NCBI GenBank assembly: GCA_021732415.1
Contig: JAKFVC010000030.1
Coordinates: 1 to 64,000, forward strand
Origin: Planctomycetaceae bacterium
Lineage (GTDB): Bacteria; Planctomycetota; Planctomycetia; Planctomycetales; Planctomycetaceae
Reading direction: 5' to 3'
DNA length: 64,000 bases
Shown: piece by piece, positions 1-9,010 of the stretch
Layout of the letters: the number at the start of each line of letters is the position of its first letter
How positions within the stretch are numbered: the first letter of the stretch is position 1
Translations under genes and position numbers: made by a program
Notes under the pieces: generated by a model
What the model was told of the DNA's origin: nothing
Seen by the model: only the letters and a program-made list of their open reading frames with translations
Database searches by the model: none

Positions 1-57
1 AGTACCAGGGCGAGGGGAGCGAATGTTTGTCATCAACGTTGCCCTTGTGCAAACTGG

Positions 58-408
58 CTATTGCTCCAACGTGAATCGAAACCAGGTGACACCATCCGTG
101 CCCAACTCCAGCGATGCCCGGCCTTGCAGGCGAGTGCCCTTCAATGTGACTGTGATGCTCCCCTCATCCTCACTGAGTATCTCGTATTGACCCTCATCCC
201 AGCGCTGGACCTGTCCGCGTTGACCGCTTACTGGTCCTTCGTATTCTAAATAAATCAGGCGATGATCGGGCAGCGGTGTGGCCAGAATGGGGGTGACGAG
301 GCTGGGATCATGATCCAACCGCCAGGTGCGTAGAACGCCGTGGGATTCCAGCATGAAGTCCCAGTGCCACGTGGGATGATCGTGAGTCAGCACAACGAAG
401 CGTGGCAT
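58..408 (-). CDS. LigD-type 3'-phosphoesterase domain protein (stand-alone)
   Basis: This 116-residue protein matches the phosphoesterase (PE) domain that sits at the N-terminus of bacterial DNA ligase D, which trims 3'-phosphates and ribonucleotides at breaks during end joining. The metal/catalytic signature is visible: His9, His15 and Asp17 in the motif THDHPTWHWDFMLE correspond to the H..H.D triad of LigD-PE. A later YEGPVSGQRGQVQRWDEG segment follows the family's EG..P.G.YG.G.V..WD.G pattern. No ligase or polymerase domain is attached and none is encoded nearby, so this is the stand-alone form of the domain. It may act in repair or on RNA ends; the substrate is not known from sequence. 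ATG start. Confidence 0.85.
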   Translation of the reverse strand: MPRFVVLTHDHPTWHWDFMLESHGVLRTWRLDHDPSLVTPILATPLPDHRLIYLEYEGPVSGQRGQVQRWDEGQYEILSEDEGSITVTLKGTRLQGRASLELGTDGVTWFRFTLEQ

Positions 409-931
409 GATGGCTTCCCTCGTCAGCGCGTCTTGTTGTCAAGCGTCGCGGATTATGAATTTTTTTCGAGCCGTGTCGATTGACTTCGCTGGTTCACTGA
501 GTAGGCTATGCTCGCGTTGACCTGATCTTCATCATCCAAGACCGGCGGTCAGTGTGGAACTGACAGCGTCTCAATCGAGTCGCCGGCCTGAGAATGATTT
601 CCTACCGCATCATACACGACCGACAATTCAACGGCAGACTTCCGGACAACCGCTGCTTGGGTCAACCAGGATGACCCGCTGGTCCGTCGCTGGCAGCCGT
701 GCTGCACCGCTCGCGCGGGGCGACTGGCACTCCACTGACACGCGGCATAGCGCTTGGCACGGATTGATAGGGGGCGGTGACTCTCCAGGTTTTGATCTGG
801 AGGGTTGTCCGGGAGCGCTGTTGAGTTGATTGTTGATCGTAGGATGGCCGCCTCGGCCGTCTTCTTTTTTGTACGCCCGAACCTTGGTCAGTCGAAGAAT
901 TCGACGGCCGGGGCGGCCATCCTACAGGTCT
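409..931. other. Intergenic stretch without a convincing gene
   Basis: Apart from the REP2 repeat pair near its right end, I see only a short hairpin around 782-806 (CTCTCCAGG / CTGGAGGG arms). Open frames on the plus strand here have no recognisable protein features and no clear ribosome binding site. The part just upstream of the 58-408 gene is relatively AT-rich (around 455-475) and could hold its promoter. Confidence 0.5.
840..924. repeat. REP2 inverted pair
   Basis: Left copy 840-861 begins TAGGATGGCCGCC after a G (GTAG signature); right copy 903-924 is its reverse complement and ends CATCCTA followed by C. Each copy is GTAG plus a GC hairpin with GGCCG/CGGCC arms. The pair sits 7 bp from the stop codon of the 932-1255 gene. 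A third, single right-hand copy is at 1299-1320, and further copies are at 27755, 27871 and 42153. Confidence 0.9.
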
Positions 932-1255
932 CTAAGATGCGGGATTCTGGCCATCCCGTTCGGCTTTTTTCGCCTTCCGGGCTTCTTCTTTTTTTCGCCG
1001 CTCGAGCACGACCTGTTCGATACTCTTCACGATGTCGGGTTGCTGTTGATTGAACCGCTTGAAGTACTGGTCCTCAATGAATTGCGGTAACGGCAGCTTC
1101 CAGCGCTGTTGCTCGCGATCGGCGAACTTGCTGAACTCATCGGGGTCCATGCCGAGTTCGCGGGCCATCTGAATCTGGGCATGCGTCAAACGATATTTCA
1201 GTCGCGCACTGACCCACCGCGCTTCGTTTTTCGGAATGAAATTCTTCTTGGGCAT
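932..1255 (-). CDS. Conserved hypothetical protein, 107 aa
   Basis: I do not recognise the family by name. The protein starts MPKKNFIPKNEARW, is soluble and mostly helical, and ends in a very basic tail rich in Lys/Arg/Glu (ERRKKEEARKAKKAERDG). It has no signal peptide, cysteines or membrane segment. The ordered, well-mixed composition of residues 10-75 and its place between two REP2 copies suggest a real small gene. A role cannot be read from sequence; binding to nucleic acid through the basic tail would be a guess. Confidence 0.65.
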   Translation of the reverse strand: MPKKNFIPKNEARWVSARLKYRLTHAQIQMARELGMDPDEFSKFADREQQRWKLPLPQFIEDQYFKRFNQQQPDIVKSIEQVVLERRKKEEARKAKKAERDGQNPAS

Positions 1256-1298
1256 GGGAGATCGAAGTCGGGTGAACTCGGCTTTTCTTGATGAACAC

Positions 1299-1320
1299 GA
1301 CGGCCGGGGCGGCCATCCTA
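1299..1320 (-). repeat. REP2 single copy
   Basis: A third copy of the 840-924 family in the right-hand orientation, ending CCATCCTA then C. It lies just upstream of the 932-1255 gene (minus strand), so this small gene is bracketed by copies of the same element. Confidence 0.85.
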
Positions 1321-1351
1321 CAAGTCGTTTATAACGACTCCATGAACGCGC

Positions 1352-1390
1352 AAAAACCCCCGGAACGATTCTTACGCATCGTCCCGAGGG
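1352..1390 (-). terminator. Rho-independent terminator of the 1437-1802 gene
   Basis: Read on the minus strand, a 13-bp stem (left arm CCCTCGGGACGAT, right arm ATCGTTCCGGGGG, with two G-U pairs) is followed by TTTTT. It lies 47 bp after the stop codon of the lipoprotein gene. Confidence 0.85.
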
Positions 1391-1436
1391 CCTTTGACGG
1401 TGACTGTGATTTCACCTGTGATCGACAAGCAACTGC

Positions 1437-1802
1437 TTACTGGTGGAAGAAGCAGTCGGGGCCCTTCACCGTGTAGTACGGATATTGGACCACACCCGGC
1501 ATCGCGTTCTGCGGCGGGTAATTCAACCCTTGCGGAACGACGTACTGGAATTTGTAGTGCGTGGGCGGAGCACAGAATTCGTGTCCGCAACCGTCCGGAC
1601 CGCAGATGCCCTGCATCGAGGGATCCATCTGCATGTCGCTATAGTATTGATCGTAGTTCGTGTAGCCGACGCGTTGAATGGCTCCGCCCTGGGCTCGCAT
1701 CCCCTCGGGGGATTGTCCACGTACAATGGGACTGCTCGCACACCCCGACATCAACGTGATCAGCAAACAGGCGGTGGCCGCCCCAATTGACAAGTTCCGC
1801 AT
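1437..1802 (-). CDS. Small putative lipoprotein, Tyr/Pro-rich
   Basis: The 121-residue product has a lipoprotein signal peptide: a basic start (MRN), a hydrophobic run, and the lipobox LMSGC with Cys21 as the probable lipidated residue. The mature part is rich in Gly, Pro, Tyr and Gln, with a Cys-containing patch (ICGPDGCGHEFCAPP) and a FFHQ end. I do not recognise a family; short Tyr/Pro-rich lipoproteins of this kind are common in planctomycetes. It would sit in the outer or inner membrane. A good terminator follows the gene, which supports it being real and transcribed alone. Confidence 0.7.
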   Translation of the reverse strand: MRNLSIGAATACLLITLMSGCASSPIVRGQSPEGMRAQGGAIQRVGYTNYDQYYSDMQMDPSMQGICGPDGCGHEFCAPPTHYKFQYVVPQGLNYPPQNAMPGVVQYPYYTVKGPDCFFHQ

Positions 1803-2172
1803 GGTTCCCCTCCGTGGCCGCGATAACTCCGGTAGCCGTAGGTGGCGTTACAAATCCAATCGCCGCCAGCATTCGGTTGAACCATATATCGGCAGCCATG
1901 TGGCCCAAGCCAGAAAATCCTTACGCGTATTACGACCGATTTTCTGACAACAATCCATTCGTCTTGCAGAGTCTGCCTGATCGCGGTAGATTAACATCCG
2001 ACGGCGGCCACGGATGGGGGCTCGTCATTTCGTTGCAAGTTCTTGTTAAATAAGTGTTTGCAAGTCTCAGCTTGGTCTGGATCACTTGGAGTTTGGGTAA
2101 CTGGGAAGTATTTCCCAAGTGCCGCCAGTGGTCCGCCCGAGAGACCTTACTCCCAGCCAAGGAGTGCCCGGA
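1803..2172. other. Divergent promoter region
   Basis: These 370 bases separate two genes that point away from each other, so both promoters should be here. I cannot assign a reliable -35/-10 pair. No strong inverted repeat or repeat-family copy was seen, which is unusual for this window. Confidence 0.4.
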
Positions 2173-2916
2173 GTGTTTGTTTCTGCTTCTACCCGATGTT
2201 ATTCAGACGTCAGTTTTTGGGATGCGTGTCGCCAGTTGGTGGACCTCGAGTACGACAAAGTCGAGGTCTGGATGGACGAAAACAGCGACCATCTGAAGCC
2301 GTCTGAGATTGCCGCGAACCCCGAAGGGTTTCTGGCTCGCTTCCGCGAAAACACGCGCCTGCAGCCGATTGCCTTCTGTCTGGCGTCTGATGTCACTGAG
2401 GGCACGTTTGCGATCTTATCGAAGATCTCCAAGCAGCTCCGCGTGACACAGATCACGCTGGAAGCGTCGCCCCTGGGAACCCCGTTCAACGCCGAGATCG
2501 ACCGCCTGAAGGGTTTTCTGAAGATCGCCAATCAGGACGGGATTCGAGTCTCAATCACCACGAAGACCGGCAAGATCACTGAAGATCCCCGGACCGCGGT
2601 TGAGCTTTGTCAATCGACGCCGGGACTTGGGTTGACCCTCGATCCCAGCTACTACATGTGCGGCCCGCATCGCGGTGTTTCGTTTGAACCGTTGTTTGCC
2701 TACACGTATCACGTTCATCTGCGCGATACGACACCCGAGCAACTGCAGGTGCGAATTGGCCTGGGCGAAGTCGACTACAGCCGCCTGGTGAGCCAACTGG
2801 AACGGACGGCCTACAAGCGAGCTTTGTCAGTCGAGTTGCTGCCTGAATTGCAGGATCCGGCCCATCGACAGATTGAACTGCGGAAGATGCGGCTGTTGCT
2901 GGAGAGCTTGTTGTAG
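2173..2916 (+). CDS. Sugar phosphate isomerase/epimerase-like TIM barrel
   Basis: The product looks like the xylose-isomerase-like / AP endonuclease 2 TIM-barrel family: a start VFVSASTRCYSD, alternating beta/alpha segments, a central LTLDPSYYMCGPHRG, YHVHLRDT (typical late-barrel His/Asp metal ligands) and a final SVELLPEL strand (Glu ligand). I place the start at GTG 2173 because AAGGAG lies 8 nt upstream (2159-2164) and the protein then begins directly with strand 1. An in-frame ATG at 2119 would add a Pro/Arg-rich tail unlike the family. Such enzymes isomerise or epimerise sugars or related polyols; the substrate is unknown. It is followed by a nested repeat cluster. Confidence 0.75.
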   Translation: MFVSASTRCYSDVSFWDACRQLVDLEYDKVEVWMDENSDHLKPSEIAANPEGFLARFRENTRLQPIAFCLASDVTEGTFAILSKISKQLRVTQITLEASPLGTPFNAEIDRLKGFLKIANQDGIRVSITTKTGKITEDPRTAVELCQSTPGLGLTLDPSYYMCGPHRGVSFEPLFAYTYHVHLRDTTPEQLQVRIGLGEVDYSRLVSQLERTAYKRALSVELLPELQDPAHRQIELRKMRLLLESLL

Positions 2917-2931
2917 TTGAGTGACGCGTAT

Positions 2932-3187
2932 CGTGGGACGGGTCTCCAGGCCCGTCCGTCCCCCGTGCTCACCGGCTCGCATCAATCAATACGGCCTGCA
3001 ATGTCAGTCAAACCTGGAGATTCGGGTGCCACTGGCTATGCCAGTGCATTTGCCGGACAGGGAATCGATTGACTACGAGCACTGGCGGAGCCAGTGGCAC
3101 CCAGATTTGGGTTTATTGAAGCACTCGTGTCAGATTTCCCCGAGTCGACCATGCCGGGGGCGGACGGGCCTGGAGACCCGTCCCACG
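2932..3187. repeat. REP1 pair enclosing a PAL1 pair
   Basis: Outer REP1 copies: 2932-2957 (CGTGGGACGGG...CCCGTCC) and its reverse complement 3162-3187. Inside is an unrelated inverted pair, PAL1: 3024-3047 (GGGTGCCACTGGC...) and 3079-3102. Each copy forms its own hairpin, and the whole 256-bp block could fold into a long nested structure. It lies between convergent genes. Confidence 0.9.
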
Positions 3188-3201
3188 ATACGCTGAACCT
3201 C

Positions 3202-3477
3202 TTATATCGGCGTCAGGGTGTCTTCGCTGAGACACACCATGAGGTGATACAGCCCGCCCTGTTCGCAACGGGTGACGTATTCCGGGGGCATGCGCTGCAG
3301 CGTGTCCGCGTCCCATTCCAAGACGCAGTTGGTTGGCGAGGCCTTGCCCGTCACTTCGCAGACGGTGCCTGTCCAACCAGCCAGAGAGAGGTCGGGAAAC
3401 TCGGGTGACATCACGCCTTCGCGGACTCGTACACGCATTCCCTCTGCAATGCTGCCGATGACTTTCTTCTTGGCCAT
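3202..3477 (-). CDS. Conserved hypothetical protein, 91 aa (small beta-barrel-like)
   Basis: The protein begins MAKKKVIGSIAEGMRVRVREGV and has a pattern of short beta strands (GWTGTVCEV, NCVLEWD) that resembles small SH3/KOW-like barrels acting on nucleic acids or proteins. This is a shape resemblance only; I do not recognise a named family. It has three cysteines spread out and no signal peptide. It is monocistronic, convergent with the TIM-barrel gene, with the repeat cluster between them. Confidence 0.6.
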   Translation of the reverse strand: MAKKKVIGSIAEGMRVRVREGVMSPEFPDLSLAGWTGTVCEVTGKASPTNCVLEWDADTLQRMPPEYVTRCEQGGLYHLMVCLSEDTLTPI

Positions 3478-3622
3478 GCGTTGCGATGCCTCCTGACTGG
3501 CGATGGAAAGTATTGTCCTGGGGTGTCGTTTTCAGGCAGCTAGGTCGTGCCGAGTCGTTATCTGTGGGCCCCGTTGCCCTGTCCGGTTACAACGTCTCAA
3601 CGATTTCATGCCGTGGCCAACT

Positions 3623-4690
3623 TTACCACGGTACTGTTAATTTATGCTTAACCGCGAGGGCCGACAATTCTTCGAGCGGACCGCGATGAAGCGGAATACC
3701 GGTTTGCGACCACTGCGCTACCCGTTCAGCTTCCAGTTCGCCCGGTATCCGCACTTTATCGAATCCCGGCGCCGGTGGGAGGGCTCGGATATCGGCGAGC
3801 GACTGATCCATCTCGGCGTAATAACTTTCCATGTCGGTGAACTTGCTGATGTCGATCGCGTAGAAGAAGTGTTCGGAACAGTCTTCTTCGACGCCACGAG
3901 TCTTGTGAATCGGCATCTTGCTGCCGACCAGGGTGCCCGCCAGAATCGAACTGACGATCGCCAAACCATAACCGCGGGCACCAGCCGCGGGAAGCAGAAT
4001 TTTGGCCGCCGCGGGGTCGGTTGTCGGCTGGCCGTGTTCGTCCAGAGCCCAGCCCCCAGGGATCACGCCACCGTAGAATTTCTCCGCCTGAATTTTGCCC
4101 CACGAGGAAGTCGCGCAGGCCATATCCAGCACAAACGGGTGCCCGGTGCGGACGGGTGCTCCCCAAGCCAGGGCATTATTGGCGGTACCAGCGACCAGGC
4201 TGCCGTAAGCCGCGACGGTCGCGTGTGCGGTGCTCGTCGTGCAGAAGCCGATCATGCCAGCCTCGACGGCCATCATGGCGTAGATTGCGGCCGCGCCGAA
4301 GTGCTGGCTGTTCTTTACTGCGACAGTGCCCGTCCCGACATTCTTCGCCATCTCAATGGCCATCTGCATGGCTTTGGTAGCGGCGACGTGTCCCAATCCC
4401 CGGCCGCCGTCCAGTACCCCAATGGCGGGTGTCGTGGTCAGCTTCAAGATCTGGCCGCGAGGATCGATGTGCCCTTCGTCCATCGCCTTGAGATAACGCG
4501 GCACCATTCGGCAGCCGTGAGATTGGATGCCTCGCAAGTCGGCCTCGACCAGCCGCGCGGCCCCAATCTGGGCTTCGGCTGCGAACATTCCTTTTTTGAC
4601 CAGGAGCTTCGTCAGGAACTCTCGCAGTCCGGCGGCGGGAACCACAACCTCTTGAGCCAGATCGTGAGGATAGTCAGGCGTTTCGGGCAT
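3623..4690 (-). CDS. Malate/L-lactate dehydrogenase family oxidoreductase
   Basis: This 355-residue protein belongs to the Ldh_2 / malate-sulfolactate-ureidoglycolate dehydrogenase family, NAD(P)-dependent enzymes with a fold unlike classic LDH. Family marks are the N-terminal LREFLTKLLVKKGM, the G-I-Q-SHG motif (RGIQSHGCRMVPRYL), VAVKNSQHFGAAAIYAMMA, the STAHATVAAYGS stretch, and GYGLAIVSSILAG near the C-terminus. I chose ATG 4690 because GGAG lies about 7 nt upstream; ATG 4732 would add 14 odd residues. The substrate (malate, sulfolactate, 2,3-diketogulonate or ureidoglycolate) cannot be told. The gene stands alone. Confidence 0.88.
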   Translation of the reverse strand: MPETPDYPHDLAQEVVVPAAGLREFLTKLLVKKGMFAAEAQIGAARLVEADLRGIQSHGCRMVPRYLKAMDEGHIDPRGQILKLTTTPAIGVLDGGRGLGHVAATKAMQMAIEMAKNVGTGTVAVKNSQHFGAAAIYAMMAVEAGMIGFCTTSTAHATVAAYGSLVAGTANNALAWGAPVRTGHPFVLDMACATSSWGKIQAEKFYGGVIPGGWALDEHGQPTTDPAAAKILLPAAGARGYGLAIVSSILAGTLVGSKMPIHKTRGVEEDCSEHFFYAIDISKFTDMESYYAEMDQSLADIRALPPAPGFDKVRIPGELEAERVAQWSQTGIPLHRGPLEELSALAVKHKLTVPW

Positions 4691-5259
4691 TAAAGACTCC
4701 ACGCAAATTGAGCGACGGGTGTGGCGCGGCAACGTGGGGTGAGCCGGGTCTCAATTGAGCCAACTGCTGCCAGAGTAACACGTTGCCTCATCGGATGTTA
4801 ACCGCCCGAAATTGGTTTGCCTACCGTCCGCGAGGGTTTCTCAGCGCTCGGCCCGACTCCCTGTCCATTAGCCGGCACGCGTTAGCGTCCGGTTCTGATA
4901 TTCGCTCGAGTCGGTGGCTGCTCCGAACCGTGGGCTAGCGCCCAGCGGTTGAGTGGACTAACGATATGTTGGAGGCAAGTGTTCTAAGAGGGAAAAAATG
5001 TAAGCAGCCGGGAGAATGCATGCGGTGGGGCAGATACCTCATGCAGCCAACATCCGACTGCTTACGCCATTGAAGGTAGAATATTGTCGAGGTTACCGCA
5101 AGAGAATACTTACAAAATCGTAATAATTCACGAGCCACAATTCGGTACAAACCGGAACTTGTTCGCAGGTTTTGCGAATGTCGCGTTAATTATCAGATTT
5201 TGCCTTAAGCTCTGTAGCCTGACTCACCGCCTCGGGTGCTTCTGAGTCGGGCTACGAGA
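4691..5259. other. Intergenic region with two degenerate inverted pairs
   Basis: It contains the PAL3 pair (4868-4895 / 4925-4950, with TTAGCGTCCGGTTC and GAACCGTGGGCTAGCG) and the REP6 pair (5214-5226 GTAGCCTGACTCA / 5243-5255 TGAGTCGGGCTAC). Between them are TGTAAGCAG near 4998 and its complement CTGCTTAC near 5069. No gene is convincing here; the open frame at 4935-5150 (minus) has no supporting signals. The Ldh gene's promoter should lie near 4700-4800. Confidence 0.6.
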
Positions 5260-6663
5260 TTATCTGACGGCGAGACTATTGAGAAATCGGACGAGTGCGA
5301 TGCGATCTGAGTCATGCAAATGGCGAAAATTCTCTCGTACGGTCTTGGCTTGGCCCGAATGAGCCTGAATGGCGTCGATCAAGGTCGGGGCACTGCCATC
5401 GTGCATGTAGGGTGCAGTCTGAGCGACACCCCACAATGGGGGAGTCTTCCACTCAGAGGGACGCGGATAGTCATCGGGCACGGGGACCTGGGGCTCCAAT
5501 CGATAGCCGCTACTGCCTTGAACATCCGGGTCGGCGACATCATGCAGACAAAAGTCGCTGTAGACACCCTTGGCACTCCCCAGGTCTGGCGTGTGACAGG
5601 CGGCGCACCCGACCGTCGTGAAGACCTCTTCGCCACGTGTGACCAGCGCCTGGTCCCTGGAACTCGCGGGGACGATGAGTTGTGGTGCGGGCAGCTTGGC
5701 CACGTAAGCCACAAGCTGTCGGAATTGCTTGTCGTTGAGATCGGGCTGGGCTTCCGGATCTTCCTTGTGCTGCAGTGGTCGATGTTGTTTGCGCGTCGGA
5801 GTGGTCAGTCCGACTTCCACCGCACAGGCATTCGCGACGAATTCTTCGAGCGTGGCAAATTGAGCCTTCCAGCCAAATTTGCCAATCCGGCCATCAGGCA
5901 AGATGCGGACACGGCCGGGGGAAGGGAGATCAAATTTGAGTTCAAACTCGCGGCCGACGTTGCTCAGCATGCGTTGGGTGTGCTGGGCGCGAATGGCGAC
6001 TTCCGAAATGCGATCGATGTCCCCGGCTCCGAACAGCGTGGGGGTGTTGATCGAATGCTGGATGACCGGGTCGTAGTCACGGACGAGTGGTTGCTGACAC
6101 ACTGCTGTAATGGTCAGGCCGCGCGGGATGATCGGAAAGATCTGACGCATGGTGGCTCGCGACTCCCGCATCCGGGGGTTGAGAGACGCGCTATGAATGA
6201 CTCCGCCAGTCGGTTCCGGATGTCCGGCAGTGGGCATCACTTCAAACGCCGCTACGTTGTGAGCCAAACCGCCGGCACCACCAATGCCTCCTTGAAAGTG
6301 GCACTCGGCGCAGGACCGCGCATTGAACACGGGGCCCAATCCATCGCCTGCAGCACTGAGAGGATCGTTCGCCTCCCACTTGTGAGCGAAGAGTTGTGCT
6401 CCGCTTTTGATGTCATTCACACTGGGAGCTCGAAGCCAGGCGACGGCGACATTGGCGAGCAGTACGGCGCTCAGCACTCCGCCGGTCCCCAGCAGCCAAC
6501 GCTTCCAGTTGATGGGAGCGGGCAGCTTCGAACGCCAGGTTTTGACCTCGCGCTTTCCCCGTTTGTCGGCGTTAGACAGCAGTCGGACCGAGCGAACTTT
6601 GTCCCAGCGACGGGCAATCATTTGCTCGCGTGCATTGGACGGTCGGGAGGGCGGAGTAGCCAT
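5260..6663 (-). CDS. Di-haem c-type cytochrome oxidoreductase (DHOR family)
   Basis: The 467-residue product has a cytoplasmic basic N-terminus, one membrane segment (about residues 51-72, WLLGTGGVLSAVLLANVAVAW) and two haem c sites, CAECH (in RSCAECHFQGG) and CAACH (in GCAACHTPDL). This is the layout of the di-haem oxidoreductase / putative thiol oxidoreductase family, related to di-haem peroxidases and to partner cytochromes of imelysin-type iron proteins. The distal Met-containing APYMHDGSAPTL motif near the C-terminus is typical. It would be anchored facing the periplasm and pass electrons; the substrate is unknown. It stands alone, divergent from UbiD. Confidence 0.85.
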   Translation of the reverse strand: MATPPSRPSNAREQMIARRWDKVRSVRLLSNADKRGKREVKTWRSKLPAPINWKRWLLGTGGVLSAVLLANVAVAWLRAPSVNDIKSGAQLFAHKWEANDPLSAAGDGLGPVFNARSCAECHFQGGIGGAGGLAHNVAAFEVMPTAGHPEPTGGVIHSASLNPRMRESRATMRQIFPIIPRGLTITAVCQQPLVRDYDPVIQHSINTPTLFGAGDIDRISEVAIRAQHTQRMLSNVGREFELKFDLPSPGRVRILPDGRIGKFGWKAQFATLEEFVANACAVEVGLTTPTRKQHRPLQHKEDPEAQPDLNDKQFRQLVAYVAKLPAPQLIVPASSRDQALVTRGEEVFTTVGCAACHTPDLGSAKGVYSDFCLHDVADPDVQGSSGYRLEPQVPVPDDYPRPSEWKTPPLWGVAQTAPYMHDGSAPTLIDAIQAHSGQAKTVRENFRHLHDSDRIALVRFLNSLAVR

Positions 6664-6911
6664 AAACGAACCTCAGAAAGCTGGGAAACGAGGGGCTATC
6701 TGTCAGTAACGTGAGACCACGGTACCTGGATCAAAAAATCGGGATGAATCAATCCGCACGAGAAATGTCTGGGTTATTGATAGGGAAGTCGGGGGAATTT
6801 GTCTGAATGACGGTGGGAATTGCGGAAGGCTACTTTCTTGACCGGCCTGTATAATCTCCAGCCGCACGTGTTATCGCTCGACTCTCGAGAGTCAGACTAC
6901 GAAAGTTGCCA

Positions 6912-8753
6912 ATGGGTTACCGCAATCTGCAAGCTTGTGTTCGCGATCTGGAACGGACCGGCCAACTGATACGGATTGAACAGGAAATCGATCCCTATCT
7001 GGAAGCGGCCGAAATCCAGCGGCGCGTCTATCTGGCGAAGGGTCCGGCGCTGTTGTTCACGCGGGTCAAGAACTGCCGATTTCCGATGGTCAGTAATCTG
7101 TTCGGGACTCTCGAACGGACGCGGTTTCTGTTTCGCGACACGCTGGAAGCAGTCCGGCACCTCGTTGAGTTGAAGATCGATCCGAACCATTTTTTTAAGA
7201 ACCCCTGGCGGTATCGGGATGTTCCGTGGTCACTGTCGCACATGTGGTTGCGGAAGGTGCGACGGGGCCCGATTCTCGATTGTCAAACAACGGTCAGCGA
7301 ACTGCCGCAATTTGTGAGTTGGCCGCGGGACGGTGGGGCCTTCATCACACTACCGCAGGTCTATTCCGAAGACGTCGAGCATCCCGGGCTGGGAAAATCC
7401 AACCTCGGCATGTACCGCGTGCAGTTGTCCGGTGGGCAATACGCGCGCGACCGACAGATCGGATTGCACTATCAAATCCATCGCGGAATCGGCGTGCATC
7501 ACGCGGCGGCGATTAAGAAGGGAGTGCCCTTTCGAGTCAACATCTTCGTGGGTGGGCCCCCTGCCCTGACCCTGTCGGCGGTCATGCCCTTGCCCGAGGG
7601 CTTGTCGGAATTGTTGTTCGCCGGAGCTCTCGGCGGACGAGCCTTACGGTTCGTACAACCCGGCGACGGTTTGCCGATGCCGGCGGAGGCCGATTTCTGT
7701 ATCTCGGGGACCGTCGATCCGCAGCAACTTCTTCCGGAAGGACCGTTTGGAGATCACCTGGGGTATTACAGCCTGGCGCATGATTTTCCGGTCCTGAACG
7801 TGGACCGCGTCTACCATCGCCGCGATGCCATCTGGCCGTTTACCGTGGTGGGGCGACCGCCTCAGGAAGATACGTCATTCGGTGAGATCATTCACGAGAT
7901 CACCGGTCCGATCATCCCGACGGTGATTGCAGGTGTGAAAGCGGTCCACGCGGTCGATGCGGCGGGAGTCCATCCGTTGTTGCTGGCGATCGGCAGCGAA
8001 CGCTATGTGCCGTATGCCAAGCAGCGGATGCCTCAGGAATTGCTCACCCAGGCGAATGCGATCCTCGGTCAGGGGCAATTGTCGCTCGCGAAGTACCTGT
8101 TGATTCTGGCCGAGGAAGATCAGCCGGACCTCCACATTCACGACATCGCAGCCTTCCTGAAGAATCTGCTCGAACGGGTCGACTTCCGGCGTGACCTCCA
8201 TTTTCAAACCCGCACGACGATGGACACACTGGACTACTCGGGCAGCGGTTTGAATCAGGGTTCCAAGGTGGTGATCGCAGCGGCAGGAGCCAAACGGCGA
8301 GAATTGGCGACGGAGATTCCTGGTGATCTGCGGTTGCCAGACGCATTCCGCGATCCGCGGGTCTGTCTGCCGGGAATCCTGGCTGTGCAGGGGCCGGGGT
8401 TTCAGTGCGATGCGGAAGGCCGCGATCTAGCGGCTGAAAAACTCGCGCAATCGCAGGAGCCTGGCGGGGTGTTGGACGGCTTCCCGCTGATTGTGTTCGT
8501 CGACGACAGTGAGTTCACCGCGCGCTCCTTGAACAATTTTCTATGGGTGACCTTCACCCGTTCCAATCCTGCCGCCGACTTGTACGGTATCGGCAGTTTC
8601 ACCGATCAAAAACATTGGGGCTGCCGCGGCTCGCTGATCATTGATGCCCGGATCAAACCGCAGCATGCACCTCCCCTGATCGAGGATCCAGAAGTGACTC
8701 GCCGAGTCGACAGCCTGGCCGCGAACGGCGGGCCGTTGTCGGGTATCTTTTGA
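6912..8753 (+). CDS. ubiD: UbiD family decarboxylase
   Basis: The 613-residue protein belongs to the UbiD family, (de)carboxylases that use prenylated FMN to remove CO2 from aromatic or unsaturated acids. Family stretches include the N-terminal GYRNLQACVRDLERTGQL, GMYRVQLSGG, IHRGIGVHHAAA, FVGGPPAL (cofactor/metal region), PFGDHLGYYS with the catalytic Glu region (EGPFGDHLGYYS), and ITGPIIPTVIAGVKAV. It is longer than E. coli UbiD (about 490), matching the long forms seen in planctomycetes and anaerobes. No ubiX is adjacent. I prefer ATG 6912 over TTG 6906. Whether it acts in quinone synthesis (menaquinone/futalosine route) or aromatic breakdown is open. Confidence 0.9.
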   Translation: MGYRNLQACVRDLERTGQLIRIEQEIDPYLEAAEIQRRVYLAKGPALLFTRVKNCRFPMVSNLFGTLERTRFLFRDTLEAVRHLVELKIDPNHFFKNPWRYRDVPWSLSHMWLRKVRRGPILDCQTTVSELPQFVSWPRDGGAFITLPQVYSEDVEHPGLGKSNLGMYRVQLSGGQYARDRQIGLHYQIHRGIGVHHAAAIKKGVPFRVNIFVGGPPALTLSAVMPLPEGLSELLFAGALGGRALRFVQPGDGLPMPAEADFCISGTVDPQQLLPEGPFGDHLGYYSLAHDFPVLNVDRVYHRRDAIWPFTVVGRPPQEDTSFGEIIHEITGPIIPTVIAGVKAVHAVDAAGVHPLLLAIGSERYVPYAKQRMPQELLTQANAILGQGQLSLAKYLLILAEEDQPDLHIHDIAAFLKNLLERVDFRRDLHFQTRTTMDTLDYSGSGLNQGSKVVIAAAGAKRRELATEIPGDLRLPDAFRDPRVCLPGILAVQGPGFQCDAEGRDLAAEKLAQSQEPGGVLDGFPLIVFVDDSEFTARSLNNFLWVTFTRSNPAADLYGIGSFTDQKHWGCRGSLIIDARIKPQHAPPLIEDPEVTRRVDSLAANGGPLSGIF

Positions 8754-9010
8754 CTCCGATGGTTTTCGAGTCGGCGTCGGTTCGAGCCGCCGGCTGCTCG
8801 ATTTCTTCAGCCTTAGAGCATGCTGCACCAGAACTCTCAGCATTGCGTCTGTTGCACTGGACATCTAAACCCAATCACGGAACCGCAGTGTAGTGGCGAA
8901 TCATTCTCATCGGGTGTAAACTGGATCGATCTAAACGTAACTGGTCAGGATGTGGACAATATTCCATCCGCAGGAACGGTCTACTATTCCTATTCTGGAG
9001 ACGACTCTGC

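Noticed and set aside
5314-6714. Plus-strand open frame of 466 codons
   Set aside because: It is antisense to the di-haem cytochrome; its product has no family marks while the minus-strand product has two CxxCH sites.
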